This document shows positions 46,174 through 55,600 of a stretch of 64,000 bases of DNA, piece by piece. A model generated the notes under the pieces. The model was not told the origin of the DNA. It saw nothing but the letters and a program-made list of their open reading frames with translations, and did no database searches. This DNA comes from an uncultured Prevotellaceae bacterium (lineage in GTDB: Bacteria; Bacteroidota; Bacteroidia; Bacteroidales; Bacteroidaceae). The stretch spans positions 23,558 through 87,557 of the forward strand of contig CAMJZV010000013.1 in the NCBI GenBank assembly GCA_946410305.1. The letters run 5' to 3'. The position numbers and the translations under genes are program-made. Numbering within the stretch: position 1 is the first letter of the stretch; the number at the start of each line of letters is the position of its first letter.

Positions 46174-47967
46174 TTATTTAATGATTACTTTTTTACCGTT
46201 CACGATGTACAGACCCTTAGTAGGCTGAGCAACCTTGCGACCTTGCAGGTCGTAGACATCACTATTCACTTTTTCACTATTCACTAGCGTAGCGTCGATG
46301 CCAGTAGTCTCATCATCGAATACAATGTCGAGGGCACGAGCAGGAGCACTATCCAGGTGTAGATAAGCCTTGTTAGTAGCTACCGTTCCACTACCAATCT
46401 GATAGAACTTACCATCAGAGTACAGAATATAGTCTGGTGTTGTGCCATCAAATACGGTAGTACCGTCACCTTTTACTAAATAATTGGTTGCTGGAGCAGT
46501 AGCAGAGAGCACAACAGGAACCTGATATTCAGTATCTTTGGTACCAATCAGCAACAGAGGAGTATTCTCTGGAACAGCTGTCTCTACCCTTGTCATTTGA
46601 ACCCCATTACCATCTGCATCAGTAGCAACATAAGCCTTTAGTCCCTCTATGTCACTGAAGTCCATTTTATAGGGTGTTACATAAGTAATCTTTGCATGGG
46701 CAGGAGTGATGGGCACAACCTTGGAACCTTTCAACACGATATTATCAAGGCGGACATTATCACCGCTTGGCGTAAATTTAATCGTAATTGAAGTCATATC
46801 GGTTGTTACACCAGTAAATGTAACAGTATGCTCTCCTAAAGTATTGAATGAAGCAGCACCAGAAATGTTAACTCCTTCTGTACTTGTAGAAATGGTCAGC
46901 GACTTGGCATTTGTTATGTATTTGAGTTGTAAATCTCCCTTAATATTCTCAAGAGGAATAGTTGCCTGGAAATATCCTGACGTTTTTCCAACTAGGAGTT
47001 CAGGTGATGTTCCTCCAGCATATACCTCTTCATATATTTTTGTATCAGAACCTCCATCATTGCAAACATAACTATATGTGCCTCCTGATGGAACTCCATC
47101 CTTACTATAAGAACTGAAATCCTCACTCCACAAAGTAATTGCATTGGGGTTCTCGTTGGTAACTGTCAGCTCATATTCTTTATAAGACGACTTGTATTCA
47201 TCTTTTTTACCTGCATAAGAGGCTGTGATGGTTGTCTTTCCTTCAGCAACAAGGGTAACTATACCAGTATTCTCACCAACGGTAGCAACAGAGGTATTGC
47301 TAGAAGACCATGTTACGGCTGCACCAGGAACTGCTGCCGCAGGGCTTCCATAAGTAACCGTGGCGGTCAGAGTGCCAGCATTTGTCCCATAATATTTATT
47401 TGTATGGGTAATACCAGTAGTATTAATGGCCACTGTTGTTACCACACCAGCATCTTCTACTTTTTTGTAAAGACGTAATGGGCCACCTGTGCTAGAGGAA
47501 TAACAAGCCCAACCATTAGTTCCATTATTACGGAGATTAGCATTAACTTTATTTGCAGTATTACCTTTATTTACAAATTCATAAGTAGAAGTTTCTTTTT
47601 CTGTTACAGTCCACTTTGCATAATCTGTTACAGAAGCGATGAGAGCTCCCTTATTCGCAGTTCCATTACCAGCTGCATATTTTTCAACTGATGCGTTATA
47701 AATTGTCCAATAATCTCCATCGGCTTCAATATGCCAAATCACGTCTGCTGAAGGGTTAGTTATTACGTTTTCGGAAGGTGTTGCAGTTCCATAAGTAAAG
47801 CGGTTACTACTAATCGTGTTCTTGAGAGTCTTCCCGCTGTAATAAATAACATAGTCACCTTCTGTGATAGTACCAGAGTACAATTCATAATCATCTGCCC
47901 ACACGCTCGAACTACCTACTATTAGGGCGCATAGTAGGAGCATTGATTTAAGTAAGAGTTTTTTCAT
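46174..47967 (-). CDS. Secreted protein with Ig-like repeat and C-terminal sorting tail (597 aa)
   Basis: 597 residues. The signal peptide MKKLLLKSMLLLCALIVGSS (ending SVWA) is nearly identical to that of 48835-51051. A domain at about 26-165 is followed by a BIG2-like bacterial Ig domain (about 172-268, VTWSSSNTSVATVGENTG). A beta-sandwich (about 275-410, possibly jelly-roll) and a further region (about 415-560) come next. The end is YDLQGRKVAQPTKGLYIVNG and KKVIIK, a type IX-like sorting tail. Function unknown; likely a surface or secreted binding protein. The peptide gene 45995-46156 follows at 17 bp. Confidence 0.85.
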   Translation of the reverse strand: MKKLLLKSMLLLCALIVGSSSVWADDYELYSGTITEGDYVIYYSGKTLKNTISSNRFTYGTATPSENVITNPSADVIWHIEADGDYWTIYNASVEKYAAGNGTANKGALIASVTDYAKWTVTEKETSTYEFVNKGNTANKVNANLRNNGTNGWACYSSSTGGPLRLYKKVEDAGVVTTVAINTTGITHTNKYYGTNAGTLTATVTYGSPAAAVPGAAVTWSSSNTSVATVGENTGIVTLVAEGKTTITASYAGKKDEYKSSYKEYELTVTNENPNAITLWSEDFSSYSKDGVPSGGTYSYVCNDGGSDTKIYEEVYAGGTSPELLVGKTSGYFQATIPLENIKGDLQLKYITNAKSLTISTSTEGVNISGAASFNTLGEHTVTFTGVTTDMTSITIKFTPSGDNVRLDNIVLKGSKVVPITPAHAKITYVTPYKMDFSDIEGLKAYVATDADGNGVQMTRVETAVPENTPLLLIGTKDTEYQVPVVLSATAPATNYLVKGDGTTVFDGTTPDYILYSDGKFYQIGSGTVATNKAYLHLDSAPARALDIVFDDETTGIDATLVNSEKVNSDVYDLQGRKVAQPTKGLYIVNGKKVIIK

Positions 47968-48010
47968 AATTAATTAAGAAATAATTATAGTTAGTATTAC
48001 GTATGTCAAT

Positions 48011-48128
48011 ATAGCTAAGCCAGCGCTGAATACAGCTGACTTGGGGTGATAGTACAGCTGTCTTGGAGTCCAGATACAGCTGTCTCGTGTCTGGGAACAG
48101 CTAATACGCGAGCGTATACAGCTGTCTT
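48011..48128. repeat. Six-unit ~21-22 bp array centred on ACAGCTG
   Basis: AGCT cores start at 48013, 48034, 48056, 48078, 48099 and 48120 (spacing 21, 22, 22, 21, 21). Typical unit TACAGCTGTCTTGGAG. It lies 45-160 bp upstream of the secreted-protein gene that starts at 47967. Related to 18741-18925. Confidence 0.8.
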
Positions 48129-48217
48129 TTAAAGGATTTTCAAAAGAGACCCAACAACCTACCATACCATTTGCAACATGCTGTGTTTCAGGAGAATGCA
48201 GAGTCAATAAAAGATTT

Positions 48218-48277
48218 ATCCCTAACATCATCCCTAACATGATCCCTAACATCGTCCCTAACATGGTCCTTGACATT
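48218..48277. repeat. Five tandem 12-bp units (ATCCCTAACATS)
   Basis: ATCCCTAACATC, ATCCCTAACATG, ATCCCTAACATC, GTCCCTAACATG, GTCCTTGACATT. Inverted partners GGGATGATGTTAGG and TAATGTTAGG occur at about 48328-48357. Confidence 0.9.
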
Positions 48278-48369
48278 CACCCCTTGAGCCCCATCTCCCC
48301 TACACAGCTTATGGTAGGGATAAGGTTAGGGATGATGTTAGGTCTAATGTTAGGTCCGGCTACATATCA

Positions 48370-48408
48370 ACCACTCTGGAATGCCCTGTCTACGGGCGTT
48401 TCAGAGTG
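48370..48408. repeat. Hairpin in the repeat region
   Basis: CCACTCTG...GCCC/TGTCTAC/GGGC...CAGAGTGG is an imperfect stem with a 7-nt loop. No U-tract follows directly. Confidence 0.7.
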
Positions 48409-48473
48409 GCCATGTTAGGTTGTTAGGTCTTTTTTTGAATAACCGTCTTTTTCCAGTATTTAAAAGAGCGCTG

Positions 48474-48504
48474 AGGACTCAGGGGGTCTGTCCCCCTGAG
48501 TCCT
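48474..48504 (-). terminator. Terminator after the small-peptide gene (copy 3)
   Basis: AGGACTCAGGGGG (48474-48486) pairs perfectly with CCCCCTGAGTCCT (48492-48504), loop 5 nt, 7 bp after the peptide stop. The U-tract on the - strand is weak (CTCTTTTAAA, displaced). Confidence 0.8.
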
Positions 48505-48511
48505 TATAGGG

Positions 48512-48709
48512 TTAGAAGTCTTCTTCTTCGTCATCGAAGTCGTCAAGCTCGCGGCTCATTGCGTCGCCGTCGTCTGGGACATCGTCGATAAGATTGATTT
48601 CACCAGTGCCACTCAAATCATCGAAAGAAACGGGTGAGCCTGCCATGATGTGCTGCTGTGAAGCAATCTTCACTACTAACAATTCTGGATTGATATATGT
48701 CTTCTTCAT
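48512..48709 (-). CDS. Small acidic-tailed peptide, leader-like family (copy 3, 65 aa)
   Basis: Start at the CAT 48707-48709 (MKKTYINPELLVVKIASQQ); a frame running 20 codons upstream is not conserved and is rejected. The peptide continues HIMAGS, then a variable part (PVSFDDLSGTGEINLIDD) and a very acidic end (SRELDDFDDEEEDF). It resembles copy 2 at both ends and copy 1 in the N-terminal pattern. It lies 125 bp downstream of the secreted-protein gene 48835-51051 on the same strand and is followed by a strong hairpin. Function unknown. Confidence 0.75.
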   Translation of the reverse strand: MKKTYINPELLVVKIASQQHIMAGSPVSFDDLSGTGEINLIDDVPDDGDAMSRELDDFDDEEEDF

Positions 48710-48834
48710 ATTCGTTCTATTTTTATATTTGGAAAGAAATTGGAAAGAATAAGAAATAATTACAGCCAATAATTCATATTACTACTTATTGTTGGAATAA
48801 ATTCTTTCTTATTGTTGCTCATTTCTTTCGGTTA

Positions 48835-51051
48835 TTACTTAATCACGACTTTTTTACCGTTCACGATGTACAGACCCTTAGTAGGCTGAGCAACACGCTG
48901 ACCAGCGAGGTTGAAGTAACCGTTATTGGTTATTGTTTCACGGTTAACGTTGCTGATAGCTGTAACGTCTTCATCATCGAAGTCGAGACTAATACGAGCT
49001 TCAGAATCTGTAGTCTGCAGGTATGCACGGTTCTTGGCAACGGTGTTTCCATTAGCATGATAGAAACCAACAACATCACCCTTCTTGCTCAGAATCCAGT
49101 TGTAAGGACCAGAACCTGTTGCAACAGCAGCGTCGTTACCACGAACGAAGAGGTTACCAGTTACGTCGTCGTTAGTTGTAGCTACTGGAACCTCGAAGTC
49201 GGTAGCGTTGTTCTTAGCACGTAGCAGAACACCAGTACCTGCTGGCACCTTGTTGACCTTGTGCAGCTCAATCGTTGAACCATTCTCCTTAGCGATGTAA
49301 GCCTCCAGATTCTCTACGTTGGTGAAGTCGAGCTTGCTGCTGAATGCAAATGTTGCTAATCCTGCAGAAGTCACTGTTACAGGAACCTTAACGTTAATCT
49401 CCCCAAGAATCTTGACACCTTTCTTACCAAAATAGCTAGTTATATCTCCCATCACTAGAACTTTAGCACCAATCAATTCAGGATGGTTACCTACTCCATA
49501 GGTATTCTGTGTTGAAGTTCCACTTATTTGAACAGGAGCAACATTTGCAAAATCGGTCTCATCCTTGTCATCAGCAATTGCCCAGTTCGAATTATTACCT
49601 GCAGCAGGATTAGTGGTAAATGAAGTGGTACCAGAAACGTAACCAACAATATAACCTTCAACATAGACATCAGTTTTCTCTGATGTAAGAGCTAACATTT
49701 CAGCTACCGTATAAGGATTATAGACAGAGCCCTTCTTGGTCTTATCAACAACAGTAATAGTATACGATGCATTAGCAGGCTTATATGTCGCATTACCAGC
49801 AAATGAAGCAGTTACAGTGACTGAGCCTTCTACGTCTGTATCAACAAGAATGTCTCCATCAACCTCAATAGCAAGATCATCAGTACCAGTGATGGTATAG
49901 GTAATAGGAGATACGCTCTGTGGATTGTTTAATGTAGGCAACGTATATTCACTATCAGTTGCTCCCTTGTTAATTTCAACTTCTGAGGCGCTCCATGACA
50001 AGGTTGCAGCAACGTGTGGATCTGGAGTAAGAGAAACAAGCTCATTACCTTGTGCAAATTCGTATGTGCTACCAAATTTAACGAGATTACCAGAGATAAT
50101 TACGATATCACCAACTTGAACTGTAGAGGCATCTGCAGTTGTTGAACTGACGCAACGATAAGCTTGTAACTGGTCAGAAGTAGTACTTCCATCGGTAGAA
50201 ATGTTAAAACTAATATTCTTATGATCGGAATCCCAAGCAGTAACAATCTCTGAAACGATACCAGTAGCATAAACACTTGTAATACCAATATTGGCATCAA
50301 TAGCGGCACGAGCGTCAGCTACGGTATAAGGATCTGATTCTGTACCAGCATGTCCTAAGATAAGATAGCTTGCAGTAGCCACTGAGCTATCGTAGCTTCC
50401 ATCCTTAACAGCTATGGCCTTCAGTGTAGCTGTAGCGCTAACGCTAATAGGACTTCCGTATACAGTACTTTCGTTAGTAGGAGTAGAGCCATCAGTGGTA
50501 TAATATATGGTTGCACCATCAGTCTCAGTGCTGATAGTCACATTCTGAGGAGAAGTATAGACTCCACCATCAGGTAAGAATGTCGGGGTAGCACAAGTGG
50601 GGGTGCTCCCACCAGATACCGTTGCAGTAATAGTCTTAACTCTCCAATGGCCACTACCAGAAGGACGGGTAAATACAACTGAAGCGGCTTCGCCTGTCCA
50701 AGTTCCAGTAGACTTATTGTACGTTCCTACATTGACAACGTCATCACTTGTCGGCTTATTATTTCCATCGTAAGTGATAACAATCTGAGTCAGATTACCA
50801 CTTTTAGCAGCAATCGTCATGGTACCATTTGCGTAGACGCGAATTGCAGCACCCGTGGTATAATACTTACCATCGTTTCCACCTCCTGCAAATGTCACAG
50901 TAAAATCACCACCATCAAATGGGTCACTATACTGTACACCATTTTCCAAATTTAAATCACTAAAAGTGATAGTCCCCGCCCACACGCTCGAACTTCCTAC
51001 TATCAGGGCACATAGCAGGAGCATGGTTTTCATAAGTAATAGTTTTTTCAT
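48835..51051 (-). CDS. Secreted multidomain protein with chitobiase-like and OB-type domains and C-terminal sorting tail (738 aa)
   Basis: 738 residues. Signal peptide MKKLLLMKTMLLLCALIVGS ending SVWA. Then come a first beta domain (about 26-150), a chitobiase/hexosaminidase C-terminal-like domain (about 155-230, YYTTDGSTPTNESTVY), a DUF6359/OB-like domain (about 232-342, beginning GTESDPYTVADARAAI), an Ig-like part (about 345-430), and a second DUF6359/OB-like domain (about 433-560, GSVYNPYTVAEMLAL). The tail is YFNLAGQRVAQPTKGLYIVN and GKKVVIK. No catalytic domain recognised; probably a binding or structural surface protein. Copy 3 of the small peptide follows. Confidence 0.85.
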   Translation of the reverse strand: MKKLLLMKTMLLLCALIVGSSSVWAGTITFSDLNLENGVQYSDPFDGGDFTVTFAGGGNDGKYYTTGAAIRVYANGTMTIAAKSGNLTQIVITYDGNNKPTSDDVVNVGTYNKSTGTWTGEAASVVFTRPSGSGHWRVKTITATVSGGSTPTCATPTFLPDGGVYTSPQNVTISTETDGATIYYTTDGSTPTNESTVYGSPISVSATATLKAIAVKDGSYDSSVATASYLILGHAGTESDPYTVADARAAIDANIGITSVYATGIVSEIVTAWDSDHKNISFNISTDGSTTSDQLQAYRCVSSTTADASTVQVGDIVIISGNLVKFGSTYEFAQGNELVSLTPDPHVAATLSWSASEVEINKGATDSEYTLPTLNNPQSVSPITYTITGTDDLAIEVDGDILVDTDVEGSVTVTASFAGNATYKPANASYTITVVDKTKKGSVYNPYTVAEMLALTSEKTDVYVEGYIVGYVSGTTSFTTNPAAGNNSNWAIADDKDETDFANVAPVQISGTSTQNTYGVGNHPELIGAKVLVMGDITSYFGKKGVKILGEINVKVPVTVTSAGLATFAFSSKLDFTNVENLEAYIAKENGSTIELHKVNKVPAGTGVLLRAKNNATDFEVPVATTNDDVTGNLFVRGNDAAVATGSGPYNWILSKKGDVVGFYHANGNTVAKNRAYLQTTDSEARISLDFDDEDVTAISNVNRETITNNGYFNLAGQRVAQPTKGLYIVNGKKVVIK

Positions 51052-51125
51052 AACGAATAATTATAGTTAGTAAAATGTTTTTTCAAGCAAATTCTATCAA
51101 CGTGCAGCCAGAACTGCACGACGAT

Positions 51126-51134
51126 GCAAAGATA
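51126..51134 (-). promoter_or_regulatory. Promoter -7 element for the 738-residue secreted protein gene
   Basis: TATCTTTGC on the - strand, 74 bp before the start codon. A hairpin CGTGCAG/CTGCACG (51101-51107 with 51114-51120) lies right at the predicted 5' end of the transcript. Confidence 0.75.
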
Positions 51135-51198
51135 TAAACAATTTCGGAAACTGCCAAAGAAAAACTACTATTTATTTTGCCGTTTCAACGAAAAGATT

Positions 51199-51207
51199 TA
51201 CTTTTGC
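51199..51207 (+). promoter_or_regulatory. Promoter -7 element for the histidine phosphatase gene
   Basis: TACTTTTGC; 53 bp before the ATG at 51261. It makes the longer reading frame starting at 51177 impossible from this promoter. Confidence 0.7.
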
Positions 51208-51260
51208 AACATAATCGAAAAAACATAACCAACTATTCACTAAACAACAACACACCAACT

Positions 51261-52529
51261 ATGAAAAGATTCTTTCATATCTTGCTACTTGTCAGCATCG
51301 CGTTGACAACATGGGCACAAGGTAACAACGCTTTGGAACAGGTGAAAGCAGACCCACGGAAAGCCTACGGCACAGACTATCCCTATCCTTACGAGAAAGT
51401 AACGCTAACAAAGGCGCCCAGCGGCTACACACCATTCTACATCAGCCACTACGGTCGTCACGGCTCGCGCTACTACTGGAACGACGAGTTGTATCGTGAG
51501 ATGGACTCACTGCTGACCAAGGCTCACGACCTCGGACAGCTGACACCCGTCGGTGAGGCATTCCGCGAGAAATACAATGCTTGCAAAGGCGAACTGGCCC
51601 TGGGTGTCAGTGAGCTAAGCGACAAGGGATGGGAACAGCACCAGTTTATTGCCCGCACCATGTATAACAACTTCCCTGAGGTCTTCAAGAACGGTGGCGA
51701 CGTGTATGCCATCTCCTCACTGGTGGGACGCTGTGTGATAAGCATGGCGGCATTCTGTCTGGAACTGACGCAGTGTAACCCGAAGATAGAGATTAGAGAG
51801 GAGTCGGCCCGCAAGATACTGGATGGCGTGAAGCCCGACGACCGTCAGAACCCACTGCGCCACCGCTGGCCACGCTCAAAGCCCCGCTATGAGAAGAACA
51901 GGGAGAAGTTCCAAGGCAAGGACTCGCTGAGAAGCGTCATCGTACCCCGCGTATTCACCAGCACAGAGGGACTGCCTGGCAATCCACACCACATTGGCAG
52001 CAACCTCATCAACCTCTATACCTCGTTGCCCAGCATCGGTCATGAGGGTATGATGGAGGGTATCATCACTGACGAGGAACTGGCAGCACGCTGGGAGACA
52101 GAGAACCTGGGGGGCTACTCCTGGCTGTTCGCAACTCGCTACGACATGATACCCATTCTGCAGGATATCATCAAGAAGGCTGACGACGTGCTGAGCGGCA
52201 AGACACAGCGAGCTGCAGACCTGCGCTTCGGTCACGACACTTGCCTGGGACCACTGACTATACTGATGGGCATCAACGGTGCTGACAAGGACCCCGAAGA
52301 CCCCTACGAAGTAAAGAACTGCTACCAGACATGGGAGACCTGTAAGGCTTCGAACATGCAGCTGATCTTCTACCATAGCAAGAAGCAGGGCCAGGACATT
52401 CTGGTGAAGTGCCTGCTGAATGGCCAGGAAGCTACGCTGCCTCTGCCTGCAGACAAATACCCCTACTACCGCTGGCAGGACTTCAAGAAGTTCTTCACGG
52501 ACCGCTGCAACAGCGTGCAGTACCAGTAA
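51261..52529 (+). CDS. Secreted histidine-acid phosphatase (phytase-like branch)
   Basis: 422 residues from 51261, where a signal peptide (MKRFFHILLLVSIALTTWAQ) begins; the longer frame starting at 51177 precedes the promoter. The phosphohistidine motif is SHYGRHGSRYYW (R66-H67-G68), and the proton-donor motif is HD at H325-D326 in RFGHDTCLGPL. The family removes phosphate from phytate or other phosphomonoesters in the periplasm or outside. It is monocistronic and converges on rpoC with a terminator between. Confidence 0.9.
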   Translation: MKRFFHILLLVSIALTTWAQGNNALEQVKADPRKAYGTDYPYPYEKVTLTKAPSGYTPFYISHYGRHGSRYYWNDELYREMDSLLTKAHDLGQLTPVGEAFREKYNACKGELALGVSELSDKGWEQHQFIARTMYNNFPEVFKNGGDVYAISSLVGRCVISMAAFCLELTQCNPKIEIREESARKILDGVKPDDRQNPLRHRWPRSKPRYEKNREKFQGKDSLRSVIVPRVFTSTEGLPGNPHHIGSNLINLYTSLPSIGHEGMMEGIITDEELAARWETENLGGYSWLFATRYDMIPILQDIIKKADDVLSGKTQRAADLRFGHDTCLGPLTILMGINGADKDPEDPYEVKNCYQTWETCKASNMQLIFYHSKKQGQDILVKCLLNGQEATLPLPADKYPYYRWQDFKKFFTDRCNSVQYQ

Positions 52530-52577
52530 TCGAGTGTGCGGAACGGTTCCGCCGTTTCGTCCATGATCACAAAAAAA

Positions 52578-52615
52578 TAACGCCCATCAATGCTACTACA
52601 GCACGATGGGCGTTA
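52578..52615. terminator. Terminator between the phosphatase gene and rpoC
   Basis: TAACGCCCATC (52578-52588) pairs with GATGGGCGTTA (52605-52615). On the - strand T7 follows, so it ends the rpoBC transcript; it may also serve the + strand gene. Confidence 0.9.
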
Positions 52616-52638
52616 CTATTGTATAGTAAGAATAATTG

Positions 52639-55600
52639 TTATTCCATCACATTCTCCTCACCAAAGTCGAGGACATTCTTCTTGTTAGCCTGCATGCGCT
52701 CGTACTCTTCCTTAGAGCCGACGATGATCTTGTCGAACTCACGGAGACCAGTACCAGCAGGAATGAGGTGACCGGCAATCACGTTCTCCTTCATACCCTC
52801 CAGGTTGTCGCTCTTACCGCGGATAGCGGCTTCGTTGAGCACCTTGGTAGTCTCCTGGAACGATGCAGCAGACATGAACGACTTGGTCTGCAGAGCTGCA
52901 CGGGTGATACCCTGCAGAATCTGGGTAGACGTAGCGGGCACAGCATCGCGAACCTGTACGAGACGAAGGTCGCGGCGCTTCAGGCTTGAGTTCTCGTCGC
53001 GCAACTTGCGAGCGGTAACAATCTGACCCTTCTGGAGGTTCTCAGAGTCACCAGCGTCAACAACAACCTTCTTACCCCAGATGCGGTCGTTCTCCTCAGC
53101 GAAGTCGAGCTTGTCGACAATCTGCTGCTCGAGGAACGTGGTGTCGCCTGGATCGTTGATCTCTACCTTACGCATCATCTGACGAACGATGATCTCGAAG
53201 TGCTTATCGTTGATCTTCACACCCTGCAGACGGTAAACGTCCTGTACCTCGTTGACAATGTACTCCTGAACAGCCGTGGGACCCTTGATGGCCAGGATGT
53301 CGGCAGGAGTGATAACACCATCAGAGAGTGGTGTACCAGCACGTACGGCGTCGTGCTCCTGTACCAGGATCTGCTTAGACAGCGATACGAGATACTTGCG
53401 CTGCTCACCAGTCTTAGAGGTAACGATAATCTCACGGTTACCACGCTTTACCTTACCCATGGTGACCTCACCGTCGATTTCAGATACGATAGCAGGGTTC
53501 GATGGGTTACGAGCCTCGAAGAGCTCGGTAACACGGGGCAGACCACCGGTGATATCACCACCCTTGGCAGCAGCACGTGGAATCTTGACGAGGGTCTCAC
53601 CTGTCTTAACAGTCTGACCGTCCTCAACAACTACGTGACCACCTACAGGGAAGTTATAGGTACCTACAACGTCGCCATTGGCATCGATGATGTCACAGGT
53701 GGGAACCTTAGACTTATCCTTAGACTCAGTAACGATCTTCTCGGTCAAACCGGTGGCTTCGTCGGTCTCAGCACGGAAGGTAATACCCTCGATAACGTCG
53801 TGGAACTTCAAGGTACCGGCATACTCAGTAACGATGACGGCATTGAAGGGGTCCCACTGGGCAATCTTCTCGCCCTTCTTAACAGTGTCACCATTCTTGA
53901 AGTAGAGTGAAGAACCGTAAGGAACGTTGACGGTAGACAGCACGATGTTGGTGTTCTTGTCGACGAAACGCATTTCACCCAGACGGCTGACAACCATCTC
54001 ACACTCGCGGCCATCCTCATCGAACGGAACAGTACGAACCTCTTCCAGCTCAATCTTAGCATCGTTCTTAGCAACAATGCTGGCATTTGCTGCTGCGTTG
54101 GCAGCCACACCACCAGCGTGGAACGTACGCAGAGTCAGCTGAGTACCAGGCTCACCAATAGCCTGAGCGGCGATCACACCGACAGCCTCACCCTTCTGTA
54201 CCATCTTACGGGTAGCGAGGTTACGACCGTAACACTTCATGCAGACGCCATGCTTAGACTCACAGGTGAGCACGGAACGAATCTCGACGCTCTCGATAGG
54301 TGAGTCCTCGATAGCCTGTGCGATAGGCTCGGTAATCTCCTCACCAGCGGCTACGATGAGCTCGCCGGTAGAAGGATGAATGATATCGTGAACAGAGACA
54401 CGACCGAGGATGCGCTCATACAGCGTTGAAATGACCTCGTCGCCGTTCTTCAGCGCGGTGCAGACGAGTCCGCGGAGCGTACCGCAGTCTTCCTCATTAA
54501 TAATCACGTCGTGTGAAACGTCAACCAGACGACGGGTCAGGTAACCAGCATCGGCCGTTTTCATGGCGGTGTCGGCAAGACCCTTACGGGCACCGTGGGT
54601 AGAGATGAAGTACTCCAGCACTGACATACCCTCCTTGAAGTTTGACAGAATTGGGTTCTCAATAATCTGAGCACCCTCAGCACCTGCCTTCTGGGGCTTG
54701 GCCATCAGACCACGCATACCAGAGAGCTGGCGAATCTGGTCCTTACTACCACGGGCACCAGAGTCAAGCATCATGAATACGGCGTTGAAGCCCTGGTCGG
54801 CCTCAGTCATCTCCTTCATCAGCACATTACCCAGGTCGTTGTTGACGTGAGTCCAGGTATCAATAACCTGGTTGTAACGCTCGTTGTCGGTGATGAAACC
54901 CATATTATAGTTCTCGGTAATCTGCTGAATCTCGGCATTACCCTTTTCGATCAGTTCCTTCTTGGACTCAGGAATGATGATATCGTCAAGGTTGAACGAC
55001 AGACCAGCCTCGTAAGCCATGCGGTAACCAAGGTTCTTGATACCATCCAGGAACTCGCAAGCCTCAGCAAAACCTACGTTCTTGATAACGTCGGCAATGA
55101 TGTCGCGCAGTGACTTCTTAGAAACGATCTTGTTGACGAAGCCAACCTCCTTAGGAATGATGCCATTAACGATGACACGACCAACAGAGGTCTCTACCAT
55201 GTGCTTCACAGGCTTGCCATCGACGATATCGTCAACCATAACCTTTACCTGAGCGTGCAGGTCGCACTTGCCCTCGTTATGGGCAATGATAGCCTCTTCA
55301 GGACCGTAGAAGGTCAGACCCTCACCCTTAGCGCCTGGACGAATCTTAGAGATGTAGTACAGACCGAGCACCATATCCTGTGAAGGCACAGTGATAGGAG
55401 CACCGTTGGCAGGGTTCAGAATATTGTGGCTCTGGAGCATCAGGATCTGTGCCTCCAGAATAGCTTCGTTAGACAGGGGAAGGTGAACAGCCATCTGGTC
55501 ACCATCGAAGTCAGCGTTGAATGCGGTACAAGCCAGTGGGTGCAGCTGGATAGCCTTACCCTCGATAAGTTTGGGCTGGAAGGCCTGGATACCCAGACGG

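Larger units (their letters stand above)
47968..48511. other. Repeat-rich gap between the two secreted-protein/peptide units
   Basis: 544 bp. It holds the ~21-bp AGCT array (48011-48128), five 12-bp tandem units (48218-48277) with inverted copies (48328-48360 and near 48412-48428), a hairpin (48370-48408) and the terminator of the upstream peptide gene (48474-48504). A reading frame across the 12-bp units (TMLGTMLGIMLGMMLG) is judged an artefact. Confidence 0.8.

Noticed and set aside
47974..48276. A 100-residue reading frame on the - strand with TMLGTMLGIMLGMMLG
   Set aside because: The start is the translation of 12-bp tandem repeats and the rest crosses the AGCT array; no conserved composition and no ribosome site. 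It is repeat DNA read as protein.
51177..51260. Longer start for the histidine phosphatase
   Set aside because: It precedes the predicted transcription start and would hide the clear signal peptide that begins at 51261.
52409..52771. A 120-residue + strand frame across the phosphatase 3' end and rpoC
   Set aside because: It crosses a strong terminator hairpin and two well-supported genes; no family features.
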